Assembly (NCBI GenBank): GCA_027365565.1 | Contig: DAHXMI010000006.1 | Location: 29,195-93,194, forward strand | DNA: 64,000 nt | Reading direction: 5' to 3' | Source: JAMCYG01 sp027365565 | Lineage (GTDB): Archaea > Micrarchaeota > Micrarchaeia > Micrarchaeales > Micrarchaeaceae | In this document: in pieces, positions 25,101-34,042 of the stretch | Position numbering within the stretch: position 1 is the first letter of the stretch | How the letters are laid out: the number at the start of each line of letters is the position of its first letter | Notes under the pieces: generated by a model | Databases searched by the model: none | What the model saw: the letters and a program-made list of their open reading frames with translations, nothing else | Told to the model about the DNA's origin: nothing | Program-made: the position numbers and the translations under genes

Positions 25101-25847
25101 ATGACGGATATAAAGATGATAAAAAAAGGGGAAGTAGACGGCTACACGCTTATCGAGGGATTCCCTGGCATGGGCCTGGTCGGGCCGATGGCCATAAGCT
25201 ACATGATAGACAAGCTCGGCATGGAGTACATAGGTTACATGGAGAGCGACAAGTTCCCTCCGATAGTCTCGATACACAAGAGCGAAGCGATGCCCCCTGT
25301 AAGGCTATACGCAAGCAAGCAGCACAAGATACTGGCAATATTTGCCGAGTTCGCCATCTCTGCCCAAATGGTCAAGGAGATAGGTGATGTGATATATGCC
25401 TTCCTTCAGAAGGGCGGCGTGAAGAGGATAATATGCATAGGCGGGCTGCCGGCCCCTGCGTCTGACGAAGGCACCACGTACGCGATAGCGTCCAGTTCTG
25501 CGGAGCTCAAGCTGGCGAAGGCCGCGGGCCTCACTCCGATAGTAGACGGCGTATCTGCAGGAGTGAGCGCGATACTCATAACAAATGCAATAACAAACGA
25601 GAAGCCCTTGCCGATAACCAACATCCTCGTCCCGGTTGACCAGGCCATAGTCGATCCTAGGTATGCGGAGCTTGCAATAAAGGCCATAGACAGCCTTCTG
25701 GGCCTCAAGATAGACGTCTCCGAACTGGAAAAGGAGGCGAAGGAAGTGGAGGAGAAGGTACAGGAACTGCTCAAGAAGAGCAAGGAGAGCCACGAGGACT
25801 ACAAGAAGATAGCGAGCGGCGGCGGAGACGAGAAGATGTATGGCTGA
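25101..25847 (+). CDS. PAC2-family protein (proteasome assembly chaperone-like)
   Basis: A 248-residue PAC2-domain protein (COG1938/COG2047 group). Diagnostic parts are TLIEGFPGMGLVGPMAISYMID at the N-terminus, a QHKILAIFAEFAIS strand, RIICIGGLPAPASDEG, and the C-terminal coiled-coil segment rich in Glu/Lys (about residues 205-240). Archaeal homologues such as PbaA/PbaB relatives are thought to chaperone proteasome-linked assemblies. The upstream leader holds an 11-codon reading frame of unknown meaning. A strong hairpin follows the stop codon. Confidence 0.85.
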   Translation: MTDIKMIKKGEVDGYTLIEGFPGMGLVGPMAISYMIDKLGMEYIGYMESDKFPPIVSIHKSEAMPPVRLYASKQHKILAIFAEFAISAQMVKEIGDVIYAFLQKGGVKRIICIGGLPAPASDEGTTYAIASSSAELKLAKAAGLTPIVDGVSAGVSAILITNAITNEKPLPITNILVPVDQAIVDPRYAELAIKAIDSLLGLKIDVSELEKEAKEVEEKVQELLKKSKESHEDYKKIASGGGDEKMYG

Positions 25848-25872
25848 CGCCGCTTCGGGCGCACAAGCGGCG
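25848..25872 (+). terminator. Strong hairpin between PAC2 and exonuclease genes
   Basis: A perfect 8-base inverted repeat, CGCCGCTT and AAGCGGCG, with a 9-base loop starts right after the PAC2 stop codon. There is no T-run, and the exonuclease ATG is only 5 bases beyond. It may be a processing or attenuation hairpin as well as a terminator. Confidence 0.45.
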
Positions 25873-25877
25873 TTCTG

Positions 25878-26495
25878 ATGATTGTTGTTGACATAGAAAC
25901 GTCTGGCACGGTGCCTGGGCGGCACTCGATACTGAGCATAGGTGCTGTCGACTTCACGGACCCCGGCAACATGTTCTACGGCGAATGCAGGCTGGCCGAC
26001 GGCGCGGACGCGGATCCAGAAGCAATGGCTGTGAACGGGTTTACCGAAGACGACATAGCTGACGGCAGCAAGATCACCGAAGAAGAGCTCGTGCAGCGAT
26101 TTGCAGACTGGACTGGCAGCATAAGGGACATCACGATAGCTGGCCACAATGTCCATTTCGACCTCAATTTTCTCAAAAATGCCGCAAGGGAGTACAGGAT
26201 AGACCTGAACCTTGGCAACCGGATAATAGACATGCACACGCTTGCGTACGCAAGCATGGTATCACATGGAATTGAGGTGCCGCTGCAGTCCAATAGGACC
26301 GCGATAACCTCTGATGCAGTGTACGGGTATGTTGGTATGGAGAAGGAGCCACAGCCGCACAACGCCCTGACTGGCGCAAAGATGGAGGCAGAAGCGATAT
26401 CCAGGCTCATATTCGGCAGGGGGCTGCTCTCCGAATTCAAAAGCCGCGCGATACCGGCGCGTCTCATGGGAGTGGGCGCGCCCGCGAAACAGTAA
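25878..26495 (+). CDS. DEDDh 3'-5' exonuclease (RNase T / DnaQ-like)
   Basis: A 205-residue exonuclease domain. ExoI is VVDIETSGT (Asp, Glu), exoII is AGHNVHFDLNFLKNAA (Asp), and exoIII is HNALTGAKMEAEA (His, Asp position replaced or shifted: the usual H-x-A-x-x-D reads H-N-A-L-T-G). The last point means the terminal Asp is not seen where expected, so activity needs checking. The fold and spacing fit DNA polymerase III epsilon-like or RNase T-like enzymes in proofreading or RNA trimming. It follows the PAC2 gene with a hairpin between. Confidence 0.78.
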   Translation: MIVVDIETSGTVPGRHSILSIGAVDFTDPGNMFYGECRLADGADADPEAMAVNGFTEDDIADGSKITEEELVQRFADWTGSIRDITIAGHNVHFDLNFLKNAAREYRIDLNLGNRIIDMHTLAYASMVSHGIEVPLQSNRTAITSDAVYGYVGMEKEPQPHNALTGAKMEAEAISRLIFGRGLLSEFKSRAIPARLMGVGAPAKQ

Positions 26496-26524
26496 TAAGC
26501 CTTCCAGCCATATAACTCTGCGAT

Positions 26525-26627
26525 GCAGGGGTAGCAAAGTCTGGTTTGGCCTCGGCCACGGAAAACTGCGCGGGACTTAAGATCCCGTGGTCTAGCACCT
26601 TCGTGAGTTCGAATCTCACCCCCTGCA
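26525..26627 (+). tRNA. tRNA-Leu (anticodon TAA) with 17-base D-loop insert
   Basis: Acceptor GCAGGGG pairs with CCCCTGC; discriminator A at 26627. Anticodon stem CGGGA/TCCCG encloses CTTAAGA, giving TAA. A long variable arm (GGT-CTAGC-ACC) and T-arm GTGAG-TTCGAAT-CTCAC identify tRNA-Leu. The D-loop has about 17 extra bases (26545-26561) directly after the invariant GG, able to form TGGC-CTCG-GCCA. Without it the loop would be a normal 13. It is either a noncanonical intron or an enlarged loop. Confidence 0.9.
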
Positions 26628-26736
26628 CATCTTCAAAACCCGCTACTGGGGGTGGCACACTGTTGAAAACCTGCCCGTGTTCCTCTTTTTAGCAAAGGGT
26701 TTATATAGCTTAATCCAATAAGTAAATTGCGACTTC

Positions 26737-26808
26737 ATGAAGACGATGCAGACTTGCTGCCGTCAGTGGCATGGCTGCTTTCTAAGACAATATTATCCTG
26801 GATTTTGA
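26737..26808 (+). CDS. Possible 23-codon leader peptide before geranylgeranyl reductase
   Basis: ATG at 26737 opens a 23-residue reading frame ending at 26808, rich in Cys, Gln and aromatic residues (MKTMQTCCRQWHGCF). A TATA-like TTTATATA (26700-26707) is about 33 bases upstream, so the ATG would lie close to the 5' end of the mRNA. It ends 19 bases before the reductase start. It may be a translated leader or simply chance. Confidence 0.25.
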   Translation: MKTMQTCCRQWHGCFLRQYYPGF

Positions 26809-26827
26809 AACTAGAAAGTGTTTGAGC

Positions 26828-28282
26828 ATGGAGAAGAAATATGATTATGATATAATAGTCGCCGGGGCAGGCATGTCAGGCTCGCTTGCCGCGGCAATGG
26901 CTGCCAGACGCGGTTACAAGGTGGCGCTTCTCGACAGGAATAAGGATGGAGAGGCGGGCAAGAAGACCAACTGGGGCTGGGTATGCGGAGATGCGGTCGC
27001 AGAGGATCATCTCAAGTACATAAAGTCCATGGTTGACCTCAGCTTTGAGCACCCTGAATTGGACAATAAAGTGGACGCGGTTGTGGCATACTCGCCAGAC
27101 ATGCAGAGCAGCTTCAAGTTCGAAGGCTCTGGATACGTGCTCAACAGGCCGCTCTTTGAGGAAAAGACGCTAAAGTACGCTATAAAGTCCGGCGCAGAAC
27201 ACATGTCCCAGTTCGAGGTCGAAGGGCCGATAATAGAGAACGACTACATAACTGGCATATTTGGGAAGGACAAAAACATGAAGCACGTCGAGATGAGGGC
27301 AAAGATAGTCATAGACGCTCTCGGAATCGCTACCACCATCAGGAGGAAACTTCCGGACAACCCGTACGTTACAAGAAACATAGACATAAATGATGTCGAG
27401 TCAACAGGCAGGTATCTCTATGATTTCGAGCTGGACCACGAAGACAAGAGGTACTACGATCCGAAGGTAGCGCTCATACACCTCAACCAGGAGCTTTCAC
27501 CGGGCGGATATGGCTGGGTCTTCCCGAAGAGCGGGCAGAGGGTCAATGTGGGTATAGGCGTGCAGAAGGCTAGTCTCGACGAGAGGAACAAAAAGATGAA
27601 CAAGAAGGACACGCTGCACACGCTGATGGAGGAGTACGCGAAGTCAATACCAACGTTCAAGAGCCTTAAGCAGTATGACGAGGGAAACGGCAGCAACCAG
27701 GGCAAGGGCTACTGGTCCGTAGCTGTGCGCAGGCAGATCGAGAATCTGGTCTACAATGGCTACATGGGTGCCGGCGACAGCATGGTAATGCCAAACCCGA
27801 TAAGCGCCGGTGGAATAGGTCCGGCCATGGTCTCAGGGCTTCTTGCAGGCAAGAACGCGGCAGACGCGCTCGACAACGGCAATTTCAGCATGGAAGGCCT
27901 CTGGCAGTACAACCTGGATTACAATAAGAACTACGGGTACAAGACGGCAGGCATGGAAGTATTCAGGATATACCTGCAGTCGCTCAACAATGATGTGCTC
28001 AACTATGGGTTCAAGAACTTCCTGAGCAAGACCGAGGCTGAAGACCTCAGCTACGGCAGGGTCACTGATCTGTCGCTAGCTACGAAGCTACTCATGGTGC
28101 TTAAGGGAGCGACTAACATAACGGCGTTCAAGAACCTGCTTTACGTCGTGAAGGTAATGAAGAAGCTCAACGACACATATTCAAAGTATCCTGAGAGTCC
28201 AGACACGTTCCTCAAGTGGAGGGAAGGCGTGGTGTCTGACATAGAGGATGCGAAAGAGCGTTTCAAGCCACATCCGATTTGA
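26828..28282 (+). CDS. Geranylgeranyl reductase family flavoprotein
   Basis: Saturates the isoprenoid chains of archaeal membrane lipids (digeranylgeranylglycerophospholipid reductase type) or related polyprenyl substrates, with FAD. The dinucleotide-binding motif is IIVAGAGMSGSLAAAMAARRG, followed by LLDRNKDGEAGKKTNWGWVCG. The family segment GGYGWVFPKSGQRVNVGIGV lies near residue 225 and the second FAD site is YMGAGDSMVMPNPISAGGIGPAM (quoted across two parts of the family pattern). 484 residues, slightly long. ATG 26828 is used; a TTG six bases earlier is possible. RpoK follows. Confidence 0.87.
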   Translation: MEKKYDYDIIVAGAGMSGSLAAAMAARRGYKVALLDRNKDGEAGKKTNWGWVCGDAVAEDHLKYIKSMVDLSFEHPELDNKVDAVVAYSPDMQSSFKFEGSGYVLNRPLFEEKTLKYAIKSGAEHMSQFEVEGPIIENDYITGIFGKDKNMKHVEMRAKIVIDALGIATTIRRKLPDNPYVTRNIDINDVESTGRYLYDFELDHEDKRYYDPKVALIHLNQELSPGGYGWVFPKSGQRVNVGIGVQKASLDERNKKMNKKDTLHTLMEEYAKSIPTFKSLKQYDEGNGSNQGKGYWSVAVRRQIENLVYNGYMGAGDSMVMPNPISAGGIGPAMVSGLLAGKNAADALDNGNFSMEGLWQYNLDYNKNYGYKTAGMEVFRIYLQSLNNDVLNYGFKNFLSKTEAEDLSYGRVTDLSLATKLLMVLKGATNITAFKNLLYVVKVMKKLNDTYSKYPESPDTFLKWREGVVSDIEDAKERFKPHPI

Positions 28283-28309
28283 AATCAAAGAAAGGACAAA
28301 AGTGAGCGA

Positions 28310-28486
28310 ATGACATCACAAGAATTCACAAAGTTCGAGAAGGCTGCGATAATAGGCGCGCGGGCCCTGCAGCTGGCGTACGGCGCGCCGCCTCTCGTCA
28401 AAGTTGAGAAGGGCATTGTTAGCCCGCTGGACCTTGCCGAGCGCGAGTTTGAGAAGTCCGCGATACCGATCACGATACTGGAATGA
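28310..28486 (+). CDS. rpoK: RNA polymerase subunit K (Rpo6 / omega homologue)
   Basis: A 58-residue protein read directly from the sequence: MTSQEFTKFEKAAIIGARAL at the start, then QLAYGAPPLVKV, SPLDLAEREFEKSAIPITIL. The FEKA-x-IIGARALQ helix, the GAPPLV turn and the closing AIPITI strand are the RpoK/omega core that helps assemble the polymerase around RpoA'. A ribosome site GTGAGCGA stands directly before the ATG. It lies 27 bases after the reductase, so it may be co-transcribed, and is convergent with the phosphoesterase gene. Confidence 0.93.
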   Translation: MTSQEFTKFEKAAIIGARALQLAYGAPPLVKVEKGIVSPLDLAEREFEKSAIPITILE

Positions 28487-28514
28487 AGTGGCGTGATCCA
28501 TTTCAATATTCGCA

Positions 28515-29297
28515 TTATCTCCTTTCCATCCTTGGTGCGTCAGGAAAATTCCCGACAGTGCCGAGCATCTCTCCCCTTATGCTGTATATTTTCGAGCCCT
28601 TCAGGTCAAAGACTCCGCTCCTTATGAGCGGACTTATGCTCGAGAGTCTTTTGTCGTTCACTGCCGTGCCAGTTATCATCTCATTGAACGCGGGCATGAC
28701 TATCAGTTTCGACTTTACGTTGAACTCCCCATACCGTTTGCCTGCGATATCCGAATCCACGTCGGAGACGAGCCACGCCTTCTCCCTGTAAACATGCTTG
28801 TTCCTGTCAATTACGCTGATGGCGACGTGGTTGTGCGCAGTTATTATGTAGTCAGACATGATGCCCTTTTCAGTGGGCCACCTATTGCCGTGCAGAAGCG
28901 TCACGTTTCCTACAACGAGCTCGCGGTGCATGCGGTCCTTCTTTACGGGGAATAGTTCTGTGAAATGTGCATCATGGTTGCCGAGGACTATGTCAAGGTC
29001 ATAGCCATCAAGTTCGGAGAAGAACTTGTTGAGGAGCAGAAGCTCGCTCCTTTCAGGGTACAGAATCGTATCCTTTATGTCGCCCAGCAGTATTATCCGC
29101 GTTGCGCCGAACTCCTTCGCGATGTCCTTTATCCTAGTAGCCATCTGCGCCGTGGATATGTCCGCGTTTATCCCTCTCTCCCTGAGCCGCAGCTCGTTCC
29201 CCACATGCAGGTCTCCGACGACAACTGCGCTCTTGCCTCCCTGCGTGAGGACAACCGCCGACTCGTCGTAAACGAACTTCAGACCGTCCTTCTCCAT
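28515..29297 (-). CDS. Metallophosphoesterase (COG1407-like)
   Basis: A 260-residue calcineurin-type phosphoesterase. Metal-binding motifs: VVVGDLHVGNE, ILLGDIKD, LGNHDAHF, LLHGNRW and ITAHNHVAI (GDxH, GDxxD, GNHD and two His motifs). This resembles the archaeal COG1407 group, often encoded beside helicase Lhr genes and thought to act on nucleic acids or nucleotides. No such helicase is visible here. The start at ATG 29297 is near-adjacent to a possible promoter shared with the divergent protease gene. Confidence 0.87.
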   Translation of the reverse strand: MEKDGLKFVYDESAVVLTQGGKSAVVVGDLHVGNELRLRERGINADISTAQMATRIKDIAKEFGATRIILLGDIKDTILYPERSELLLLNKFFSELDGYDLDIVLGNHDAHFTELFPVKKDRMHRELVVGNVTLLHGNRWPTEKGIMSDYIITAHNHVAISVIDRNKHVYREKAWLVSDVDSDIAGKRYGEFNVKSKLIVMPAFNEMITGTAVNDKRLSSISPLIRSGVFDLKGSKIYSIRGEMLGTVGNFPDAPRMERR

Positions 29298-29406
29298 CCG
29301 ATCATCGCTAGTCCAGTACAGTTTGGCTGTATAAGGAATAATAATGTGCAGATATGTAACTTATTGCCGCGTAAACGGATGGCGATGGAGCGGCGCGAGT
29401 GGAACA

Positions 29407-30504
29407 ATGGCTGACATGTCCCCATATGTGGGCAAGATAGACGGTATAGATATACAGGTGCACTGGATATCGATACTGTTCCTGCTGTTCACGCTGCTGG
29501 TTGGCCTGTATTTCTTCCTGCTTTGGTTCATCATACTCCTGTGCATACTGCTCCACGAGCTGGCGCATTCGATAACTGCGAAGAGGAACAGGGTAGGTAT
29601 AAGGAAGATACTTCTAATACTGCCGCTCGGAGGAGGCTCCATCATAAAGGATCCGTCGATAAAACCGGACGTGGAGTTCAGGATAACCCTTGCGGGACCG
29701 CTGGTCAGCATAATGCTCGGCCTAGCGTTTGGGATACTCTCGATATTCATTCCAGGCGGATTAGCCAGGAGCATGGTGCAGCTCCTATTCCTGATAAACA
29801 TAGCGCTTGGAGTGCTGAACCTTGTGCCGTGGTTCCCGCTGGATGGGGGCAGGCTGTTGAGGAGCTACCTGCAGAAGACGCGCAGCTTCTTCGACTCGAC
29901 TAAGATAAGCGTAGACGTGAGCAAGGTGGTCACCGCAGTGTTCGTAATAGGGACCATCGTGTTTGCGGCGTTCTTCATGGGCAGCTACTCATTCGGATAC
30001 AGGGAATTCGTGGTTCTGATAGACATCATAATGGCGATGTTCATATACTCCGGCGCGCAGGGGGAGATGCAGGCAACATACGCAAAGGAGTATTCAAAGG
30101 GGATGCGCACATCCGACCTCATGAGCACCTCGTTCATACTCGCGAAGCCCACATGGAACATACGCCAGATACACGAGGCGATGGTCAGGCAGCACAACCA
30201 CATAATATTATTCATGAACGGGAAGAGCGTCAGGTACATACCTTCGATATCATACCAGTCGCTGCGCAAGCCACCTGGCAGGGCGGTCACGGCCATGGAC
30301 ATCAGCAGGGAGATACCGGCAGTGCGCAGAAACACTACTGTTACTGACGTGATAGACATAATGAGGAATGAGGAGAGTGCCATGGTCGCGGTAGTGGAAG
30401 GCCAGCGCATAATCGGCTATGTACTCGCCCAGCACCTCGAGTCAATGCTTGCGCTTAGGATGCATGAGGACTCCGTGAGGAAGGCCGGCACAAGGAAGCA
30501 ATAA
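29407..30504 (+). CDS. Site-2 protease (M50) with CBS-like C-terminus
   Basis: A 365-residue intramembrane zinc protease. The active site is LLHELAHSITAKR (HExxH) in the second helix, and the third zinc ligand is in VPWFPLDGGRLLRSYL (NLVPWFPLDGG). Five to six membrane helices span about residues 15-215. The C-terminal about 130 residues form two CBS-like repeats (MRTSDLMSTSFI and VTAMDISREIPAVRR), a common regulatory fusion. It may release membrane-bound regulators. The ATG at 29407 is chosen because it gives the typical short N-terminus before the IDIQVHWISILF helix. Confidence 0.88.
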   Translation: MADMSPYVGKIDGIDIQVHWISILFLLFTLLVGLYFFLLWFIILLCILLHELAHSITAKRNRVGIRKILLILPLGGGSIIKDPSIKPDVEFRITLAGPLVSIMLGLAFGILSIFIPGGLARSMVQLLFLINIALGVLNLVPWFPLDGGRLLRSYLQKTRSFFDSTKISVDVSKVVTAVFVIGTIVFAAFFMGSYSFGYREFVVLIDIIMAMFIYSGAQGEMQATYAKEYSKGMRTSDLMSTSFILAKPTWNIRQIHEAMVRQHNHIILFMNGKSVRYIPSISYQSLRKPPGRAVTAMDISREIPAVRRNTTVTDVIDIMRNEESAMVAVVEGQRIIGYVLAQHLESMLALRMHEDSVRKAGTRKQ

Positions 30505-30557
30505 AAAACATAAGGATATAATAGCTATAGGCGACAAGGCGACGCTGGCCTGATTGC

Positions 30558-33500
30558 ATGCTGCATTTAGAGTCACTCGTACTGAACAACTTCAAGTCGT
30601 TCAGGCATGCAAGGATCAACTTCAGCGGAGGCTTTAACTGCGTGGTCGGGCCCAACGGCTCCGGCAAGTCGAACATATGCGACTCGATACTGTTTGCGCT
30701 TGGCGAGCTATCGCAGAGAAGGATGCGCGTCAATTCATACCTGCAGCTCATAAACAACAGCGCAAAGCCAGGTGAGGATGGCCTGAAGAAGGCGAACGTA
30801 AAGCTGCTCTTCACCGGCGATGCAGACATAGAGGTATCAAAGACCATATCATCGAACAACAAGGTAAAGTACAGGCTTAACGGCGTCAGGAGCACGAGAC
30901 AGGAGATACTTGACATGCTGCACGCCCACAAAAGCGAACTTAGCGAGGTCAACACGATAGCACAGGGCGAAATCGTCAGGTTTCTGGAGCTGGACCCGAA
31001 GGAAAGGAGGGAGCTGATAGAGGTCGCCGCAGGCATAAAGGAGTTCAACGACAAGAAGGGCTCCTCAATGAAGGAACTAGAGAAGGTCGAGGCGAAGATA
31101 AACGAGGCAAGCATAATGCTCCATGAGAGGCTGGGCTTCCTGAAGGACCTGGAGAAGGAGAAGAACGACGCCGAAGAGTACATGAGGCTTTCGGCGGCGG
31201 TGAAGGCGACAAACTACACCCTGCTGAAGCAGAGGGAAAGCCAGTCAGAAGAGGAGTACAGGAAGGCATCAACCGCAAACAAGGAGAAAAGCACCCAGAA
31301 GGAATTGATGGCCTCGAAGATACTCGAGCTCGACGCGAAGGCTTCCGCCCTGGCCAAGAAGAAGGAGACAGAGTCGAAGAAGCTGAACGAGCACTCGATA
31401 GAGCTCGGCAATACGAACAGGAAGCTTGACGAGATAGGGAAGCAGATAGCAGTATTGGAATCCAATATCGCTTCGGCCAGGACCGACAAGGGCAAGTCGG
31501 AAGGGACCATAGAGTCGCTGAAGGCCGAGCTCGACGCGATTGAGGAGAAGTCAAAGGCCAACGCATCGTCGTTAGCCAATTGGGAGAAGGAACTGTCATC
31601 TATGGAATCAAAGGTCGCAGATGTGCAGGACGGCCAGGATTATACTAATTATCAGAAGGAATTCGACGCCGCAAGAGCCGCAGCCGAAGGCATGGAGGTG
31701 AAGCTGAAGGAAGCTGCCTCAAAGCTGTCAGGCCTCCGCGCGGAGAGCGCGGGATACATTGAGCAGATATCGGCGGTGCAGGGCAGGATATCGGATTTCA
31801 CGTCCCAGATGGAGAAACTGAAGAAGGACGAGAAATCGATCAGCGGAAGGCTGGCTTCCGCGAAGGATGCTGCTGAGAAGGCGCGCTCCAAATTCGCGGA
31901 AAGCCAGATGGAAAGGGCCAATGCGAGGAAGGAGCTCGACAGGCTGAATTCCGAGGTCCTCACACTGAAGGAGCAGCTCGCATACGCCGGTGGATCATCA
32001 GACAGGATAGGATCAGCGATAGGCACGGTCGTGAATGAGGGCTTCTTCGGCAGGGCGCTCGACCTTTGCGACATAGAGAAGGGATACGAGAGCGCAGTGT
32101 TCGCCTCATCATCAGCGAGGCTGAACTATTTCGTCGTCGACACGATGGATACCGCAGACAAGGCGATAACGGTAATAAAGCAAAAAGGGCTCGGCCGTGC
32201 AACGTTCATACCAATCAAGGAAATAGCAGTCCAGGAGAGGGACAACCAGAGCATGGATCCCCTCATAACGCACATCGGCTTCGACAAGAAGTATGAGAAG
32301 GCGTTCAGGTTCATATTCTCCAACACCTACATAATCGGCAGCGTCGCAGAGGCCAAGAAGGCAGGCCTCCATAAGCACAGGTATGTCACCTTGGATGGTG
32401 AGGTCGTCGAGCCGTCCGGCACCGTTTCCGGCGGAGAGGTGAAGAGGCTTCAGAACCCCTCGATGATAGAGAAGAAGATAGCCGCTGTCGAGGTAGGGAG
32501 GAAGAGTGCAACACAGAAGGTTTTCGAGATCGAGGAAGCCACCGCATCAGTGACCTCGGAGATAGGGAAGCGCGAAGCTGAGATGGTCGGCCTCGAGCTT
32601 GACCTCAAGCAGGCAAAGGCCGAGCTGGAAAGGGTCGCCGCAGCACTATCATCCGATGAGGGGAAGCGCGGATCCCTGGAGAAGATGGCTGAGGAGTGCG
32701 ACGATAACACTAAGAGGATTGCAACGGAAGCCGAGGCCCTGGAGAAGAAGATGACTGCCGCGAAAGCGGAATACCAGCGCGCATATGACAGGATGAACAG
32801 CGTGATAAGCGGCATGAGCAGGAAGGCCGATTCCGATGCAGCGCGCACCCAGAAGGAGCTGAAGAAGAATGTTGACAAGCTCAGGATAGACATTGCCACG
32901 CTCACAAAGGAAAACGAGATGCACAGGTCGCGCGCCCGCGACCTGGAGTCACAGATAAGGAAGGAAAAGGAATACGCGGACAATATCGCCGCGAAGCTCT
33001 CAGGCATGGAGAAGAGCAGGAAGGAGCTCAAGAGGGAGTACGATGAGATATCAAACACCGTCAAGACCAGCGACAAGCTGTCAGAGTCCCTCTACAGCGG
33101 CATACTCGAGCTGGACAAGCAGATATCCGACATAAGCTTCGAGCGCGGAACGTCGATGCAGAAAGTCGAGAGGCTCTCATCCGAGATAATAGAGCTGGAG
33201 GGCAAGATGATGCAGAGCCAGACGAGGCTTTCGGACATAAAGGCAGAGCTGGTCAACTATGCAGGGGTGGATGCCATAGACGGCAAGACCGCTGAGCAGC
33301 TTGGAGAAGAGCTGGCAAGGGCGAAGGCCAGGATGGACGGACTCGGCGCGGTCAACCTGAAGGCACCGGAAGTCTACGAATCGAAGAAGAGGGATGTCGA
33401 CGAAGCGCAGTCGAAGATGTCAACTCTCGATGCCGAGAAGGCGTCTATTCTTGCCATGATAGACGAGATAGAGGCAAAGAAGCTTGCGGTATTCATGGAG

Positions 33501-33974
33501 ACGTTCAACGCTGTCAACGAGAACTTCAAGAACCTTTACGAACACGTCTTTGGCGGCACCGCGGCGATACGCCTCTCATCGATGAAGAGCCCGTTCGAGT
33601 CAGGGCTCATGTTCGACATAAAGGCAGGCAGGTCGTCGAAGAACACAGAGTCGCTTTCCGGAGGGGAGAAATCCCTAGTAATGCTGACGCTGCTATTCTC
33701 AATACAGATGAGGAACCCGATGGCATTCTACATATTCGACGAAATAGACACCGCACTCGACAAGGAGAACTCGAAGAAGCTCTCGAAGCTGATAAAGGAG
33801 CTCTCGAACATGTCGCAGTTCATAGTAGTCAGCCACAACGATCCGCTGATAACGTCTGCGGACACGGCAATCGGCGTCATGAATGACGGAAAGGAGTCCA
33901 AGGCGGTCGGCATACAGATGGTAAACAAGAACGCGAAGTCAGGTGCAGCGGCGCAGGAGAATCAAACTGTATAA
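30558..33974 (+). CDS. smc: SMC chromosome segregation ATPase
   Basis: Full-length 1138-residue SMC protein that organises chromosomes. Walker A is VVGPNGSGKSNICDSILFALGE at residues 29-50 (quoted in part), the hinge lies at about 480-640 with the YVTLDGEVVEPSGTVSGGE segment, long coiled coils flank it, and the ABC signature SLSGGEKSLVMLTLLFSIQ and Walker B AFYIFDEIDTALD are near the C-terminus. Its last bases lie 68 before the signal peptidase gene. No ScpA or ScpB gene is visible nearby. A second SMC-like gene, Rad50, is at the right edge. Confidence 0.97.
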   Translation: MLHLESLVLNNFKSFRHARINFSGGFNCVVGPNGSGKSNICDSILFALGELSQRRMRVNSYLQLINNSAKPGEDGLKKANVKLLFTGDADIEVSKTISSNNKVKYRLNGVRSTRQEILDMLHAHKSELSEVNTIAQGEIVRFLELDPKERRELIEVAAGIKEFNDKKGSSMKELEKVEAKINEASIMLHERLGFLKDLEKEKNDAEEYMRLSAAVKATNYTLLKQRESQSEEEYRKASTANKEKSTQKELMASKILELDAKASALAKKKETESKKLNEHSIELGNTNRKLDEIGKQIAVLESNIASARTDKGKSEGTIESLKAELDAIEEKSKANASSLANWEKELSSMESKVADVQDGQDYTNYQKEFDAARAAAEGMEVKLKEAASKLSGLRAESAGYIEQISAVQGRISDFTSQMEKLKKDEKSISGRLASAKDAAEKARSKFAESQMERANARKELDRLNSEVLTLKEQLAYAGGSSDRIGSAIGTVVNEGFFGRALDLCDIEKGYESAVFASSSARLNYFVVDTMDTADKAITVIKQKGLGRATFIPIKEIAVQERDNQSMDPLITHIGFDKKYEKAFRFIFSNTYIIGSVAEAKKAGLHKHRYVTLDGEVVEPSGTVSGGEVKRLQNPSMIEKKIAAVEVGRKSATQKVFEIEEATASVTSEIGKREAEMVGLELDLKQAKAELERVAAALSSDEGKRGSLEKMAEECDDNTKRIATEAEALEKKMTAAKAEYQRAYDRMNSVISGMSRKADSDAARTQKELKKNVDKLRIDIATLTKENEMHRSRARDLESQIRKEKEYADNIAAKLSGMEKSRKELKREYDEISNTVKTSDKLSESLYSGILELDKQISDISFERGTSMQKVERLSSEIIELEGKMMQSQTRLSDIKAELVNYAGVDAIDGKTAEQLGEELARAKARMDGLGAVNLKAPEVYESKKRDVDEAQSKMSTLDAEKASILAMIDEIEAKKLAVFMETFNAVNENFKNLYEHVFGGTAAIRLSSMKSPFESGLMFDIKAGRSSKNTESLSGGEKSLVMLTLLFSIQMRNPMAFYIFDEIDTALDKENSKKLSKLIKELSNMSQFIVVSHNDPLITSADTAIGVMNDGKESKAVGIQMVNKNAKSGAAAQENQTV

Positions 33975-34042
33975 ATAGATTGACGAATATCTCACTTATA
34001 TTCCCATACGGCGCTTCAGGCCCGCATGCGAAGAGTGTTTTG

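Noticed and set aside
25305..26237. 310-codon reading frame antisense to PAC2 and exonuclease genes
   Set aside because: It crosses two genes with clear domains, contains the terminator hairpin and looks like low-complexity Tyr/Leu/Arg sequence.
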